Source: Streptomyces albofaciens JCM 4342
Lineage (GTDB): Bacteria > Actinomycetota > Actinomycetes > Streptomycetales > Streptomycetaceae
Direction of reading: 5' to 3'
DNA length: 64,000 nucleotides
Assembly: GCF_008634025.1 (NCBI RefSeq)
Contig: NZ_PDCM01000001.1
Location: 2,884,501 to 2,948,500, forward strand
A program made the translations under genes and the position numbers. The notes under the pieces were generated by a model, which worked only from the letters and a program-made list of their open reading frames with translations, did not search any database and was not told the DNA's origin. Numbering within the stretch: position 1 is the first letter of the stretch; each line of letters begins with the position of its first letter. Positions 26,213 through 34,262 of the stretch are shown in pieces.

Positions 26213-27154
26213 ATGGTCGAGGAACTCCTGACAGCCGGGATCTCGCTGGCCTCGGCGGGCGCGGTGTACGTGATGGCGGCCGCGCGGGTGGTCAAGCAGT
26301 ACGAACGGGGCGTCGTACTGCGGCTGGGGAAGCTGACCGCGCCCGCGCGGGGGCCCGGATTCACCATGATCATTCCGGGCGTCGACCGGATGCGCAAGGT
26401 CAACATGCAGATCGTCACGATGCCGGTGCCCGCCCAGGAGGGCATCACCCACGACAATGTGACGGTCCGGGTGGACGCGGTGGTCTACTTCAAGGTCGTG
26501 GACGCCGCCGACGCGGTGGTCAAGGTCGAGGACTACCGCTTCGCGGTCTCCCAGGTCGCCCAGACCTCGCTGCGCTCCATCATCGGCAAGAGCGACCTGG
26601 ACGACCTGCTCTCCAACCGCGAGAAGCTCAACCAGGGGCTGGAAGTGATGATCGACAGCCCGGCGCTGGGCTGGGGCGTGCAGATCGACCGGGTGGAGAT
26701 CAAGGACGTGTCGCTGCCGGAGACCATGAAGCGGTCGATGGCGCGCCAGGCGGAGGCCACCCGTGACCGGCGGGCCCGGGTCATCAACGCCGACGCCGAA
26801 CTCCAGGCGTCCAAGAAGCTGGCCGAGGCGGCGCAGGCGATGTCCGATCAGCCGGCCGCCCTGCAACTGCGCCTGCTCCAGACCGTCGTCGCGGTGGCCG
26901 CCGAGAAGAACTCCACGCTCGTCCTGCCGTTCCCGGTCGAGCTGCTGCGCTTCCTGGAGCGCTCCGGTCTCCAGGCGCAGGCGCGGACGGAGGCGTACGA
27001 GAGGCGGGGACCCGACGCCGCGCCGGTCGTCCGGCCGGAGGAAGCGCGGGAGGTCCGGCCGGAAGACACGCGGGACGCCAGGCCGGAAGACGTGCCGCAT
27101 GCCGAAGCGGCGGCCGGTCTGGAGGAGTTGCCGGAGGCGGAACAGCTTCCCTGA
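26213..27154 (+). CDS. SPFH-domain (stomatin-like, slipin) membrane protein
   Basis: A 313-residue protein. One N-terminal membrane helix (AGISLASAGAVYVMAAARVV) precedes the SPFH/band 7 domain: QYERGVVLRLGKLTAPARGP, FTMIIPGVDRMRKVNMQ and TVRVDAVVYFKVVDAADAV. Then comes the helical region with SMARQAEATRDRRARVINADAE, the classic slipin oligomerisation segment. The C-terminus holds three imperfect copies of RPEDTRD-like units. Slipins scaffold membrane microdomains and are often paired with NfeD, which is not seen here. ATG at 26213 has AGGGGG 5 nt upstream. Confidence 0.9.
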   Translation: MVEELLTAGISLASAGAVYVMAAARVVKQYERGVVLRLGKLTAPARGPGFTMIIPGVDRMRKVNMQIVTMPVPAQEGITHDNVTVRVDAVVYFKVVDAADAVVKVEDYRFAVSQVAQTSLRSIIGKSDLDDLLSNREKLNQGLEVMIDSPALGWGVQIDRVEIKDVSLPETMKRSMARQAEATRDRRARVINADAELQASKKLAEAAQAMSDQPAALQLRLLQTVVAVAAEKNSTLVLPFPVELLRFLERSGLQAQARTEAYERRGPDAAPVVRPEEAREVRPEDTRDARPEDVPHAEAAAGLEELPEAEQLP

Positions 27155-27599
27155 CACGGGAGCGGCGGCTCCCGGGCGGCGGAAAACTGTCCTGGTGTGC
27201 GAAGGAAGTCCCCCGCCGGGCTGAATCTTCCGTGCGTTGTTCCGGGGAGGGTGGGCGAGGTCCGGCCCGGGGCATCGATTTTCGGACAGGTGCAGACCGC
27301 GTCCGAGGCCGGTTCCGGCCACTCCAAAGTGTTCGTTTGGTGTCCGCACAGGGAAACGACGTGCGCGGATATCGGAACACCGGGCGAACGGCCGGTTGAT
27401 CGCCTTCCGTTCTCCAGACCGGATCTCGGTCTTGTGCGCGAGCACCGTTAATCGGAATACTCGAAACCGCGCATTGGCATGGACGCGACTTCCTGCTGCA
27501 GGCCGCGCAGGCAACTCCCGTTCCGTGTCTGTTCCTCACGTCCTCCGGGCACGCGGCCCCCCACACACCGCGGCCCATCCCCCCACGGGAGGCTTTGAG
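27155..27599. other. Upstream region of the second streptogrisin gene
   Basis: About 445 bp with no convincing ORF and reduced GC around 27220-27460. It should hold the sprD-like promoter. I see no terminator immediately after the SPFH gene. Confidence 0.5.
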
Positions 27600-28664
27600 T
27601 TGAAGCACCGACGGAATTCCCAGCGGCGCGCGGTCCTGGCCGGCGCGGGAGCCCTGGCTCTCGCGACCACCGCCACCCTCTCCCTGGCCAACGCCAACGC
27701 GGCGGACGGCCCGGCCGTGAAGCAGCTGACCCCCGCCGCGGCCACCGCGCTCGCGTCCCAGCTCAGCAACCACGCGGCGGGCTCCTACTACGACGCACGG
27801 GCCAAGAAGCTGGTGGTCAACGTCGTCGACCGGAAGGCGGCCGACGCCGTACGGGCCAAGGGCGCCGAGGCCAGAATGGTCCGGCACAGCCTCGCCCAGC
27901 TCGACGCGGCCCGGGCGACGCTCAAGCAGCGGGCCACCATCCCCGGCACCGCCTGGGCCATGGACCCGCGCCTGAACAAGGTCGTCGTCACCGCCGACCG
28001 CACGGTCTCGGGCGCACAGCTGAACAAACTGAACAAGGTCGTCAAGGAGCTCGGCGGCAAGGCCGAGCTGCGCCACAGCGCGGGGAAGTTCACCCCGTTC
28101 ATCGCCGGCGGCGACGCGATCTGGGGGAGCAGCTCGCGCTGCTCGCTCGGCTTCAACGTCACCAAGGGCGGCCAGCCGTACTTCCTCACGGCCGGCCACT
28201 GCGGCAACGCCGTCAAGTCCTGGTCCGACAAGCAGGGCGGCCAGGAGATCGCCAGCACCGAGGACTCCAAGTTCCCCGGCAGCGACTACGCCATCGCCAA
28301 GTACACCGCGGACATCGCCCACCCGAGCGAGGTGAACACCTACGGCGGCGGCCCGCAGAAGATCACCAAGGCGGCCGAGGCCACCGTCGGCCAGAAGGTC
28401 ACGCGCAGCGGCAGCACCACCCAGGTGCACGACGGCACGGTCAAGGCGCTGAACGCGAGCGTCAACTACCAGGAGGGCACGGTCGAGGGGCTGATCCAGA
28501 CCGATGTCTGCGCCGAACCCGGCGACAGCGGCGGCGCGCTGTACGACGGCGACTCGGCGCTGGGTCTGACCTCGGGCGGCAGCGGCAACTGCTCCTCGGG
28601 CGGCGAGACCTACTTCCAGCCGGTCCCGGCGGCCCTGAAGGCGGTCGGCGCGCAGATCGGCTGA
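27600..28664 (+). CDS. sprD: Streptogrisin D-like secreted serine protease precursor
   Basis: A 354-residue S1E protease precursor. The TTG at 27600 has GGGAGG 7 nt upstream and begins the basic signal peptide LKHRRNSQRRAVLAGAGALA. A long propeptide (two-part S1E pro-domain) runs to ~167. The mature part starts IAGGDAIWGSSSRCSLGF (~168, 187 residues). Triad: [28 protein letters not shown]. The sequence is closer to S. griseus protease D than to B (VKSWSDKQGGQEI, AHPSEVN and TTQVHDG stretches). It is ~1.6 kb from the sprB-like gene in the same orientation. Confidence 0.9.
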   Translation: MKHRRNSQRRAVLAGAGALALATTATLSLANANAADGPAVKQLTPAAATALASQLSNHAAGSYYDARAKKLVVNVVDRKAADAVRAKGAEARMVRHSLAQLDAARATLKQRATIPGTAWAMDPRLNKVVVTADRTVSGAQLNKLNKVVKELGGKAELRHSAGKFTPFIAGGDAIWGSSSRCSLGFNVTKGGQPYFLTAGHCGNAVKSWSDKQGGQEIASTEDSKFPGSDYAIAKYTADIAHPSEVNTYGGGPQKITKAAEATVGQKVTRSGSTTQVHDGTVKALNASVNYQEGTVEGLIQTDVCAEPGDSGGALYDGDSALGLTSGGSGNCSSGGETYFQPVPAALKAVGAQIG

Positions 28665-28714
28665 CACCGCCCGCCGGCCGGCGCCGGCGCGGCAGCACCG
28701 TCATTCCGTAGCGG

Positions 28715-28750
28715 AACGGTCCCCGGACGCAATTGCGGCCGGGGACCGTT
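28715..28750 (+). terminator. Terminator after sprD
   Basis: AACGGTCCCCGG (28715-28726) pairs perfectly with 28739-28750, followed by a T-containing stretch. Confidence 0.8.
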
Positions 28751-29246
28751 TCCGTTTTCCGGACGCGGGCGGCAAAAGAATAGGAAAGAAGTCTGTGTAA
28801 ATACCGGCGGCCTGGTTCCGGCGGGCCGGTTCCACCGGCCGGGAGGCGGTACGCGGGCGAGTGGCGGGCGCCGGGCGGCCGGCCGGTGGCCGTTGGGGAA
28901 TCGTTTACATGATGCCGGTACGGGCCGTTGAAATGTTGACGGGAATGTCATGTGACCCGCCGATTCCAAGGGGATGTGAGACACCTCTCAGGGATGCCGT
29001 CTTTCGGGGAAACGACCGACAAATGTCCGGTATGACCCTGTTTTCATGGTGAGGGTCGCGACGACTTCAGGAAGTCGGGAGCCCGGCGCCGAATTGCCGT
29101 ACCGGCTTTTCCCGTTCGGCGGCCGGAACGGATTTGCCAAGCCCGGTGCGGCTGGCTCTAATGATGCACCAGCCCCGTGGCCGAAAAGAATCCGGCAGGT
29201 ACCGGTGAGCCGAGCGCCGTGCTGTTCCGGCGGGCGGCGCGAGGGC
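28751..29246. other. Gene-free region of low GC; possible unannotated transcript
   Basis: About 500 bp with lower GC than the coding regions and no credible ORF on either strand. It contains a small hairpin CGACTT-CAGG-AAGTCG near 29060. It ends at a strong terminator (29247-29291) that serves no annotated gene upstream on this strand, so a small RNA may be made here. Confidence 0.35.
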
Positions 29247-29291
29247 GCCCGCGCTGCCGCCCCGTGGAGGGGGCGGGGCGGCAGCGCGGGC
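29247..29291. terminator. Orphan terminator, perfect 18-bp stem
   Basis: GCCCGCGCTGCCGCCCCG (29247-29264) pairs perfectly with 29274-29291 around a 9-nt loop. It lies ~150 bp before olsB and ~500 bp after the sprD terminator. Confidence 0.75.
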
Positions 29292-29439
29292 CGCGGACCG
29301 GCCCGCGGAGTGCACCCGACGGACCGGGAGGGGCCCGACGAAAGTAGGGGGTCGCGGATGCCTTTCGGGCAATGTGCGGGCGGGGCGGGATTCCTAGCGT
29401 CGTAGGCGACCGGTTCCCGCACGAGGACAGGACCCCGCC

Positions 29440-30282
29440 ATGCTGCCGACCGCCTCACCCGCCCCGGCGCCGACCACGGCTCCGGCCGCCGCCCGGCCCG
29501 CCGCCCCGGCCCCGCCGGACGGCCGCCCCGCCTACGTCACCTCCCTCGCCGAGACACCCGCCCAGATCCGGGCCGCGCAGCGGCTGCGGTACGCGGTCTT
29601 CGCCGAGGAGATGGGGGCCACGCTCCCCACGCCCCTGCCAGGGCACGACATGGACGACTTCGACGACCTGGCGGACCACCTCGTCGTCACCGAGACGGCC
29701 ACCGGTGAGGTGGTCGGCACCTACCGGCTGCTCCCGCCCGGCCGCACCGAACGCTCCTACTCCGCGACCGAGTTCGACCTGCGCGCCCTGCACGGCCTGC
29801 GGGCGGGGACGGTCGAGGCGGGCCGCTCGTGCGTCCACCCCCGCCACCGCTCCGGCGCGGTCGTCAACCAGATGTGGGCGGCGCTCGCGCGCTACGTCAC
29901 GCTGTCCGGACACCGCTACCTGGCCGGCTGCGCCTCCGTACCGCTCGACGACGGCGGGCGCGCCGCCGCCGACGCCTGGCTGCTCGGTTCCACCCGGCAC
30001 GCATCGCCACCGGACCTGCGCGTCCACCCACGGCGGCCGTGGATAGCCCAACCGCCCGACGCGCGAGCGCCACGGGCCGGTGCGCCGGACGGAGAGCGCG
30101 CGGGCGGCCCGAGTTACGCGCGGCTGCCCCCGCTGCTGCGCGGCTACCTCCGCATCGGCGCCTGGATGTGCGGAGCCCCGGCCCACGACCCGGAGTTCGG
30201 CGTCGCGGACTTCTTCGTCCTCCTGGACATGGAGCGGCTCAACGACCGCTACCGCCGCTTCTTCCTCGGGGAATCCCGGTGA
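29440..30282 (+). CDS. olsB: Ornithine-acyl-ACP N-acyltransferase (OlsB-like, GNAT fold)
   Basis: A 280-residue protein of the OlsB/hemolysin-like GNAT group. Family features are RLRYAVFAEEMGATLP (~50), HLVVTETATGEVVGTYRLLP, and the strong marker EAGRSCVHPRHRSGAVVNQM followed by YLAGCASVPL. OlsB attaches a 3-hydroxy fatty acid to ornithine to give lyso-ornithine lipid. The first ~30 residues are Pro/Ala-rich. The stop overlaps the downstream acyltransferase GTG by 4 bp, as expected for an OlsB-OlsA pair. Ornithine lipids replace phospholipids when phosphate is limiting. Confidence 0.82.
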   Translation: MLPTASPAPAPTTAPAAARPAAPAPPDGRPAYVTSLAETPAQIRAAQRLRYAVFAEEMGATLPTPLPGHDMDDFDDLADHLVVTETATGEVVGTYRLLPPGRTERSYSATEFDLRALHGLRAGTVEAGRSCVHPRHRSGAVVNQMWAALARYVTLSGHRYLAGCASVPLDDGGRAAADAWLLGSTRHASPPDLRVHPRRPWIAQPPDARAPRAGAPDGERAGGPSYARLPPLLRGYLRIGAWMCGAPAHDPEFGVADFFVLLDMERLNDRYRRFFLGESR

Positions 30283-31181
30283 ACGCGTGGGCCGCGACCT
30301 CGACCTGCACCCCGCGCTGCGCCCGGCACACCGTCCCGCGGGTGTCCGTGGCCCGCCTCGCCGGCCGCTGCGCCGCGCTGGCCGGGGCGCTGGCCGCGGG
30401 AGCCGCCGCGGGGGAGCGGCTCGCCGACCGGCGGACCATGCGGCTCCGGGCCGCCGCGGTGCTGCGGGCGCTGGGGGTGCGGGTGGCGGTGACGGTGCCG
30501 GGGGCGGCAGACGCTCCGGGAGCGTACGGCGGTGCCCGTGCGGCTGGTGGACCGGGGACGTACGGCAGCCCCCGTGCCGCTCCCGCCCCGGCTCCGGGCC
30601 GTGGACCGCTCAGCGTGCCGCGCCCGCCGGACGGTCCCGGGACGCTGATCGTCGCCGACCACATCTCCTGGCTGGACGTGCTGACGCTGCTGGCCGTGGA
30701 GCCGGTGACGGTGCTGGCCAAGCGGGAGATCGGCCGATGGCCGCTGCTGGGGCCGCTCGCCAGGAAGGCGGGCACCCGGTTCATCGACCGGGAGGGCCTG
30801 CGCACCCTGCCGCACGTGGTGGCGGAACTGGCCGGGCTGCTGCGCGAAGGACGTTCCGTGCTGGTCTTCCCGCAGGGCACGACCTGGTGTTCGGCGGCGG
30901 CCGGCCGGTTCCGGCGGGCGACCTTCCAGGCGGCGGTCGACGCGGGCGCTCCCGTACGGCCGGTGACGGTCGCCTACGCCCAGCACGGCATGCCGAGCAC
31001 GGTGGCGGCCTTCCTGGGCGACGAGGGGTTCGGCCGTTCGCTGCACCGGGTGGCCGCGGCCGGCGGGCTCACCGTACGGGTGACCGTCCACCCGCCGCTG
31101 GAACCCGCCGGGGACCGCCGCGTCCTGGCCGAGCGGGCCCAGCACGTCATCCGCGCGGGGGAGCCGCCCGCCCATGGGTGA
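30279..31181 (+). CDS. olsA: 1-acyl-glycerol-3-phosphate acyltransferase family (OlsA/PlsC-like)
   Basis: A 300-residue PlsC-type acyltransferase. The catalytic HX4D motif is ADHISWLDVLTLL (~130). GTRFIDREGLRTL (~165) and VLVFPQGTTWCSAAAGRFRR (~195, the FPEGT block with Q for E) follow. OlsA adds the second acyl chain to lyso-ornithine lipid. A Gly/Ala/Pro-rich insertion around residues 75-115 is not conserved in the family. Start GTG at 30279 is in a GTGA overlap; a later GTG near 30340 is possible. The end overlaps dedA by 8 bp. Confidence 0.82.
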   Translation: MNAWAATSTCTPRCARHTVPRVSVARLAGRCAALAGALAAGAAAGERLADRRTMRLRAAAVLRALGVRVAVTVPGAADAPGAYGGARAAGGPGTYGSPRAAPAPAPGRGPLSVPRPPDGPGTLIVADHISWLDVLTLLAVEPVTVLAKREIGRWPLLGPLARKAGTRFIDREGLRTLPHVVAELAGLLREGRSVLVFPQGTTWCSAAAGRFRRATFQAAVDAGAPVRPVTVAYAQHGMPSTVAAFLGDEGFGRSLHRVAAAGGLTVRVTVHPPLEPAGDRRVLAERAQHVIRAGEPPAHG

Positions 31182-31794
31182 GGTGCTGAACCAGGCGGTG
31201 GAGCTGCTGCGGGCGCAGCTGGACTCGCCGTGGCTGTGGGCGGTCGTCTTCGGGGTGGCCGGGCTGGACGCGCTGCTGCCGTTCATGCCGAGCGAGACCA
31301 CCGTGGTGATGGTGGCGGTGCTGCTCGGCACCGACCTGCCGCGGCTCGCCGCGCTCGCGGCGGTGGCGGCGGCGGGCGCGCTGTGCGGGGACTGCCTGAG
31401 CCATGTGATCGGGCGGTGGGGCGGCCCGCGGCTGACCGCGCGGCTGCTGCGTGGGGAGCACGGCCGAAGGCGCTACGCCTGGGCGTGCGCGGCGGTCGAA
31501 CGGCACGGCACCTCCCTGGTGGTGGCGGCGCGGTTCCTGCCCGGCGGGCGGGTGGCGGCGGGCCTGTCCACCGGCGCCTTGCGCTTCCCGGTGCGGCGGT
31601 TCGTGCTGCTGGACGCCGTCGGCGCGGGCCTGTGGGCGGTGTCGAGCACGGCGATCGGCGCGGTGGGAGGGGCCCGTTTCGCCGAGGAGCCGGTCAAGGG
31701 GATGCTGTTGGCGTTCGCGCTGGCCCTCGGGCTGGTCGTGGTGCTGGAGGGGGTCCGCCGGGCCCGGTCCGCGCGGACCGCCTCGGTGCGCTGA
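31174..31794 (+). CDS. DedA/VTT-domain membrane protein
   Basis: A 206-residue membrane protein of the DedA (SNARE-associated) family. Typical parts are LDALLPFMPSETTVVMVAVL (~35), the re-entrant GDCLSHVIGRWGG (~80), and RHGTSLVVAARFLPGGRVAA followed by GLSTGALRFPVRRFVLLDAV (~120). DedA proteins flip polyprenyl-phosphate or phospholipid carriers and support membrane energetics. Co-translation with OlsA suggests a link to lipid asymmetry. A strong terminator follows. Confidence 0.88.
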   Translation: MGEVLNQAVELLRAQLDSPWLWAVVFGVAGLDALLPFMPSETTVVMVAVLLGTDLPRLAALAAVAAAGALCGDCLSHVIGRWGGPRLTARLLRGEHGRRRYAWACAAVERHGTSLVVAARFLPGGRVAAGLSTGALRFPVRRFVLLDAVGAGLWAVSSTAIGAVGGARFAEEPVKGMLLAFALALGLVVVLEGVRRARSARTASVR

Positions 31795-31841
31795 CGGGCC
31801 GTAGGGGGGCCGAGCCGGAGGGGAGCCGTGCCGGAACGGGG

Positions 31842-31879
31842 CCGGCCCCCGGACATCCCTGCGGATGTCCGGGGGCCGG
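31842..31879. terminator. Bidirectional terminator, perfect 17-bp stem
   Basis: CCGGCCCCCGGACATCC (31842-31858) pairs perfectly with 31863-31879 around CTGC, between convergent dedA and SSI genes. Confidence 0.9.
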
Positions 31880-31936
31880 TGCGCGGTACGGCCGGGAGGC
31901 CGCGGCGGCCGGACCGCTCAGTGGATCACCACCCGG

Positions 31937-32362
31937 TCAGAACTCGAAGACCAGGCCCTTGCCGCCCTCCATCGCGCAGGGGTTGGCGAAGGTGTGCTCG
32001 TACGCGACGCGGCGGCCCTGCCAGACCCCGTTCGCCGTCACCACGACGGGGTTGTACTCCTTGGTGCACATACGGTCCGAGGCGGCCTTGGTGATCTTGT
32101 TGAAGTCGCCGTTCGCGGTCCGGAGTTCGGCGCAGGCGGCGCGCGCCATGGGGTGCGTGCCGGTCCCGGCCGAGCTACAGCTCAGCGTCACCGCACGCTG
32201 GATGGAGGCCGTCGCGGCGGTGTCCCCGTACCCGACGGTGAGCACCAACTCGGAGGGCGCGTACAGGCTCTTCGGCGTCGCGGGCTGGGCCTGGGCCGTG
32301 GTGGCCAGACCGCCGAGTGCGAGCGCCGCGCCGAGCGCGATCCCTCCAGTGATGTACCGCAT
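31937..32362 (-). CDS. Streptomyces subtilisin inhibitor (SSI) family protein, P1 lysine
   Basis: A 141-residue secreted inhibitor. The signal peptide ends TTAQA, and the mature part begins [16 protein letters not shown], the SSI N-terminus. Cysteines in TLSCSS, AACAEL, RMCTK and ANPC give the two family disulfides. The reactive loop [11 protein letters not shown] aligns with MCPMVYDPVVL of classical SSI, so P1 is Lys and P1' is Glu. P1 Lys variants inhibit trypsin-like as well as subtilisin-like proteases. GGAGAG precedes the ATG. It lies ~3.3 kb from the sprD-like gene. It probably controls secreted proteases during development. Confidence 0.93.
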   Translation of the reverse strand: MRYITGGIALGAALALGGLATTAQAQPATPKSLYAPSELVLTVGYGDTAATASIQRAVTLSCSSAGTGTHPMARAACAELRTANGDFNKITKAASDRMCTKEYNPVVVTANGVWQGRRVAYEHTFANPCAMEGGKGLVFEF

Positions 32363-32801
32363 TTTCGAACTCTCCTTCGGTTGTCGTCTCGAATGCCGGA
32401 CACCGAGGAGTCTGGCCGAGGCGCATCAGGAAAGCACATCGATCGGTGACTTCCAGTCGTTGGTTGAAAACTCAGCGTGGTGGCGTGAAGTCGAGTGGTG
32501 GGCGTTTCGGTACGCGATGTGTGCTATGCCGCGCGGTCAGCGGGAACATGTGGGGCGCCGGGTTCCGGACGGGCCGGGTGTGCGATGAAAAGCGGCCAAC
32601 TCCTGTTGTTCGAGAGGGCGCTGGAGGCTCGTGCGGGTTCGCCGCTAATGGCCGAAGTGTGGTTGCTGAAGGGGGTGTTGGGAGGGGCTGGGTGGTTGTC
32701 GGTGGTGACGGCGGGGCGTGTCCGGACGTGTGAGCGGCGTGCCGTATGCCCGGTTACGGTAACTTTGCGGTACTTGTCAGTGGCGCGAGGAGAGAACCGT
32801 C
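32363..32801. other. Gene-free, G-rich upstream region of the DUF2254 gene
   Basis: About 440 bp. From ~32450 to ~32740 the plus strand is rich in G and T and poor in C, unlike the coding DNA around it. Open frames here (for example 32446-32733) have no Streptomyces codon pattern. The SSI promoter should lie near 32363-32440 reading left. Confidence 0.45.
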
Positions 32802-34145
32802 ATGGGCGGATGGCGCTGGTACCGCACGCGCCGCAGGCTGCGCACCCACCGGGTGTGGAAGCTGCCGGTGGTCCTGCTGCTCGTCGGCCTGTTCCTGTCC
32901 TGGCTGCTGCCGGCGGCCGACCGGGAGTTCACCCACCTCCAGCGGGACCTGGGCGAGCAGTTCTTCCCGCACCTGGACTCCGGATCGATGTCCACCCTGC
33001 TCGGCGCCGTCGCGGGCGGCATGATCACGCTGACCGGTCTGGTCTTCACCGCGCTCACGCTCGCCATGCAGTTCGGCGCCGCCCAGCTGTCCGTCCGCGT
33101 GGTGCCGATCCTCCAGCAGGAACCCGTCATGCGCTGGGCCATGGGCACCTTCATGGCGACCTTCGTCTACACCCTGATGGTGTCGGTGCGGCTGGCCGTC
33201 CGCGAGGAGGACTACCGGCCCGTCCTGTCGATGCTGTTCGCCATCGGCCTCTCGGTCGTCTGCGCGGTGCTGTTCTTCGCGCTCGTGGCGCGGGTGAGCA
33301 GCGTGCTGAACTCCGGCGCGCTGCTGCGCACGCTGGCCACCGAGGGGCGGCGGGCGGTGTTCCGTACCCACCCGTCCGGCCCGCCCGCGCACGTCGGAGC
33401 ACCCCCGGAGGGCGGCGCGCACGAGGAGGGCGGCGCGCACGAGGAGGGTGCGCCCGAGGTGCTGCGGCTGGGCGCGCCGCCGCGCGGCGGCCAGGTGCTG
33501 CTGGCTTTCGACGCGCGGCGGCTGGAGCGGCTGGCCCGCAGACGGGGCGTGCGCCTGGAACTCGTTCCCGTCGTGGGGGACTTCGTGGCGCTGGAGGCGC
33601 CGCTGTTCGTCGTGCATGGGCCCGGCGGCCGGATCCGCCGCCGGGCACTGCTGCGCTGCCTGCTGTTCGGCGAGACGCAGAGCGTGTCCGGCGACCCGGC
33701 CGGAGCGCTGCGCGCCCTGGTGGACATCGCCCTCAAGGCGCTGTCCCCGGCCGTCAACGACCCGGGCCGGGCCGTACAGGTACTGGACCACATCGAAGAT
33801 CTCCTGGTGCTGCTCGCCCCGCGGACGGCGCCCACGCCCGCCGCCCGGCCGGCGGCGTTCACCCACCGCACCCGTTCCTGGGCCGACTACGTGTGCCTCG
33901 GCACGGACGAGATCCGCCACTTCGGCGCCGCCTCGGTGCAGGTCCAGCGGCGGCTGCGCGCCCTGTACGCCACGGTGGCGCCGGTCTGCGGGCCGGAGCG
34001 GGCCGGGCCGGTCGACGCGCGGCTGGCGACGATGGACGCCGAGACCCTCCGGCAGTGGCCGCAGGAACTGGACCGCCGCCTGGCCGGCCGTCCGGACCCG
34101 CAGGGCCTGGGGACGGAGGGCGGCAGCGGAGCGCCCGCGTCCTGA
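32802..34145 (+). CDS. DUF2254 membrane protein
   Basis: A 447-residue predicted membrane protein. The N-terminal half has about four helices (WKLPVVLLLVGLFLSWLLPA, then GAVAGGMITLTGLVFTALTL, MRWAMGTFMATFVYTLMV, and LFAIGLSVVCAVLFFAL). The QFGAAQLSVRVV and LKALSPAVNDPGRAVQVLDH segments are typical of DUF2254. A repeated GGAHEEGGAHEEG stretch (~residue 205) comes from an 18-bp direct repeat. The C-terminal half is cytoplasmic. Function unknown. ATG has GGAGAG upstream. Confidence 0.85.
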   Translation: MGGWRWYRTRRRLRTHRVWKLPVVLLLVGLFLSWLLPAADREFTHLQRDLGEQFFPHLDSGSMSTLLGAVAGGMITLTGLVFTALTLAMQFGAAQLSVRVVPILQQEPVMRWAMGTFMATFVYTLMVSVRLAVREEDYRPVLSMLFAIGLSVVCAVLFFALVARVSSVLNSGALLRTLATEGRRAVFRTHPSGPPAHVGAPPEGGAHEEGGAHEEGAPEVLRLGAPPRGGQVLLAFDARRLERLARRRGVRLELVPVVGDFVALEAPLFVVHGPGGRIRRRALLRCLLFGETQSVSGDPAGALRALVDIALKALSPAVNDPGRAVQVLDHIEDLLVLLAPRTAPTPAARPAAFTHRTRSWADYVCLGTDEIRHFGAASVQVQRRLRALYATVAPVCGPERAGPVDARLATMDAETLRQWPQELDRRLAGRPDPQGLGTEGGSGAPAS

Positions 34146-34262
34146 CCGCCGCGCAGGTCCGGCCGGTGGCCGCCGCGGGGAAGGGCATACCCGGACCGAC
34201 CGGCTGATCTAGAGTTCTCGGGAAGGCCCGTCACCTGGTGACACGAGAAGGAATACACGAAT

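Noticed and set aside
28861..29052. Small ORF between sprD and olsB
   Set aside because: It lacks a ribosome site and Streptomyces codon bias and is followed by nothing in frame or coupled.
32446..32733. 95-codon plus-strand ORF in the G-rich region
   Set aside because: It has no ribosome site, no GC3 bias and a Gly/Val/Arg-rich product without a recognisable fold.
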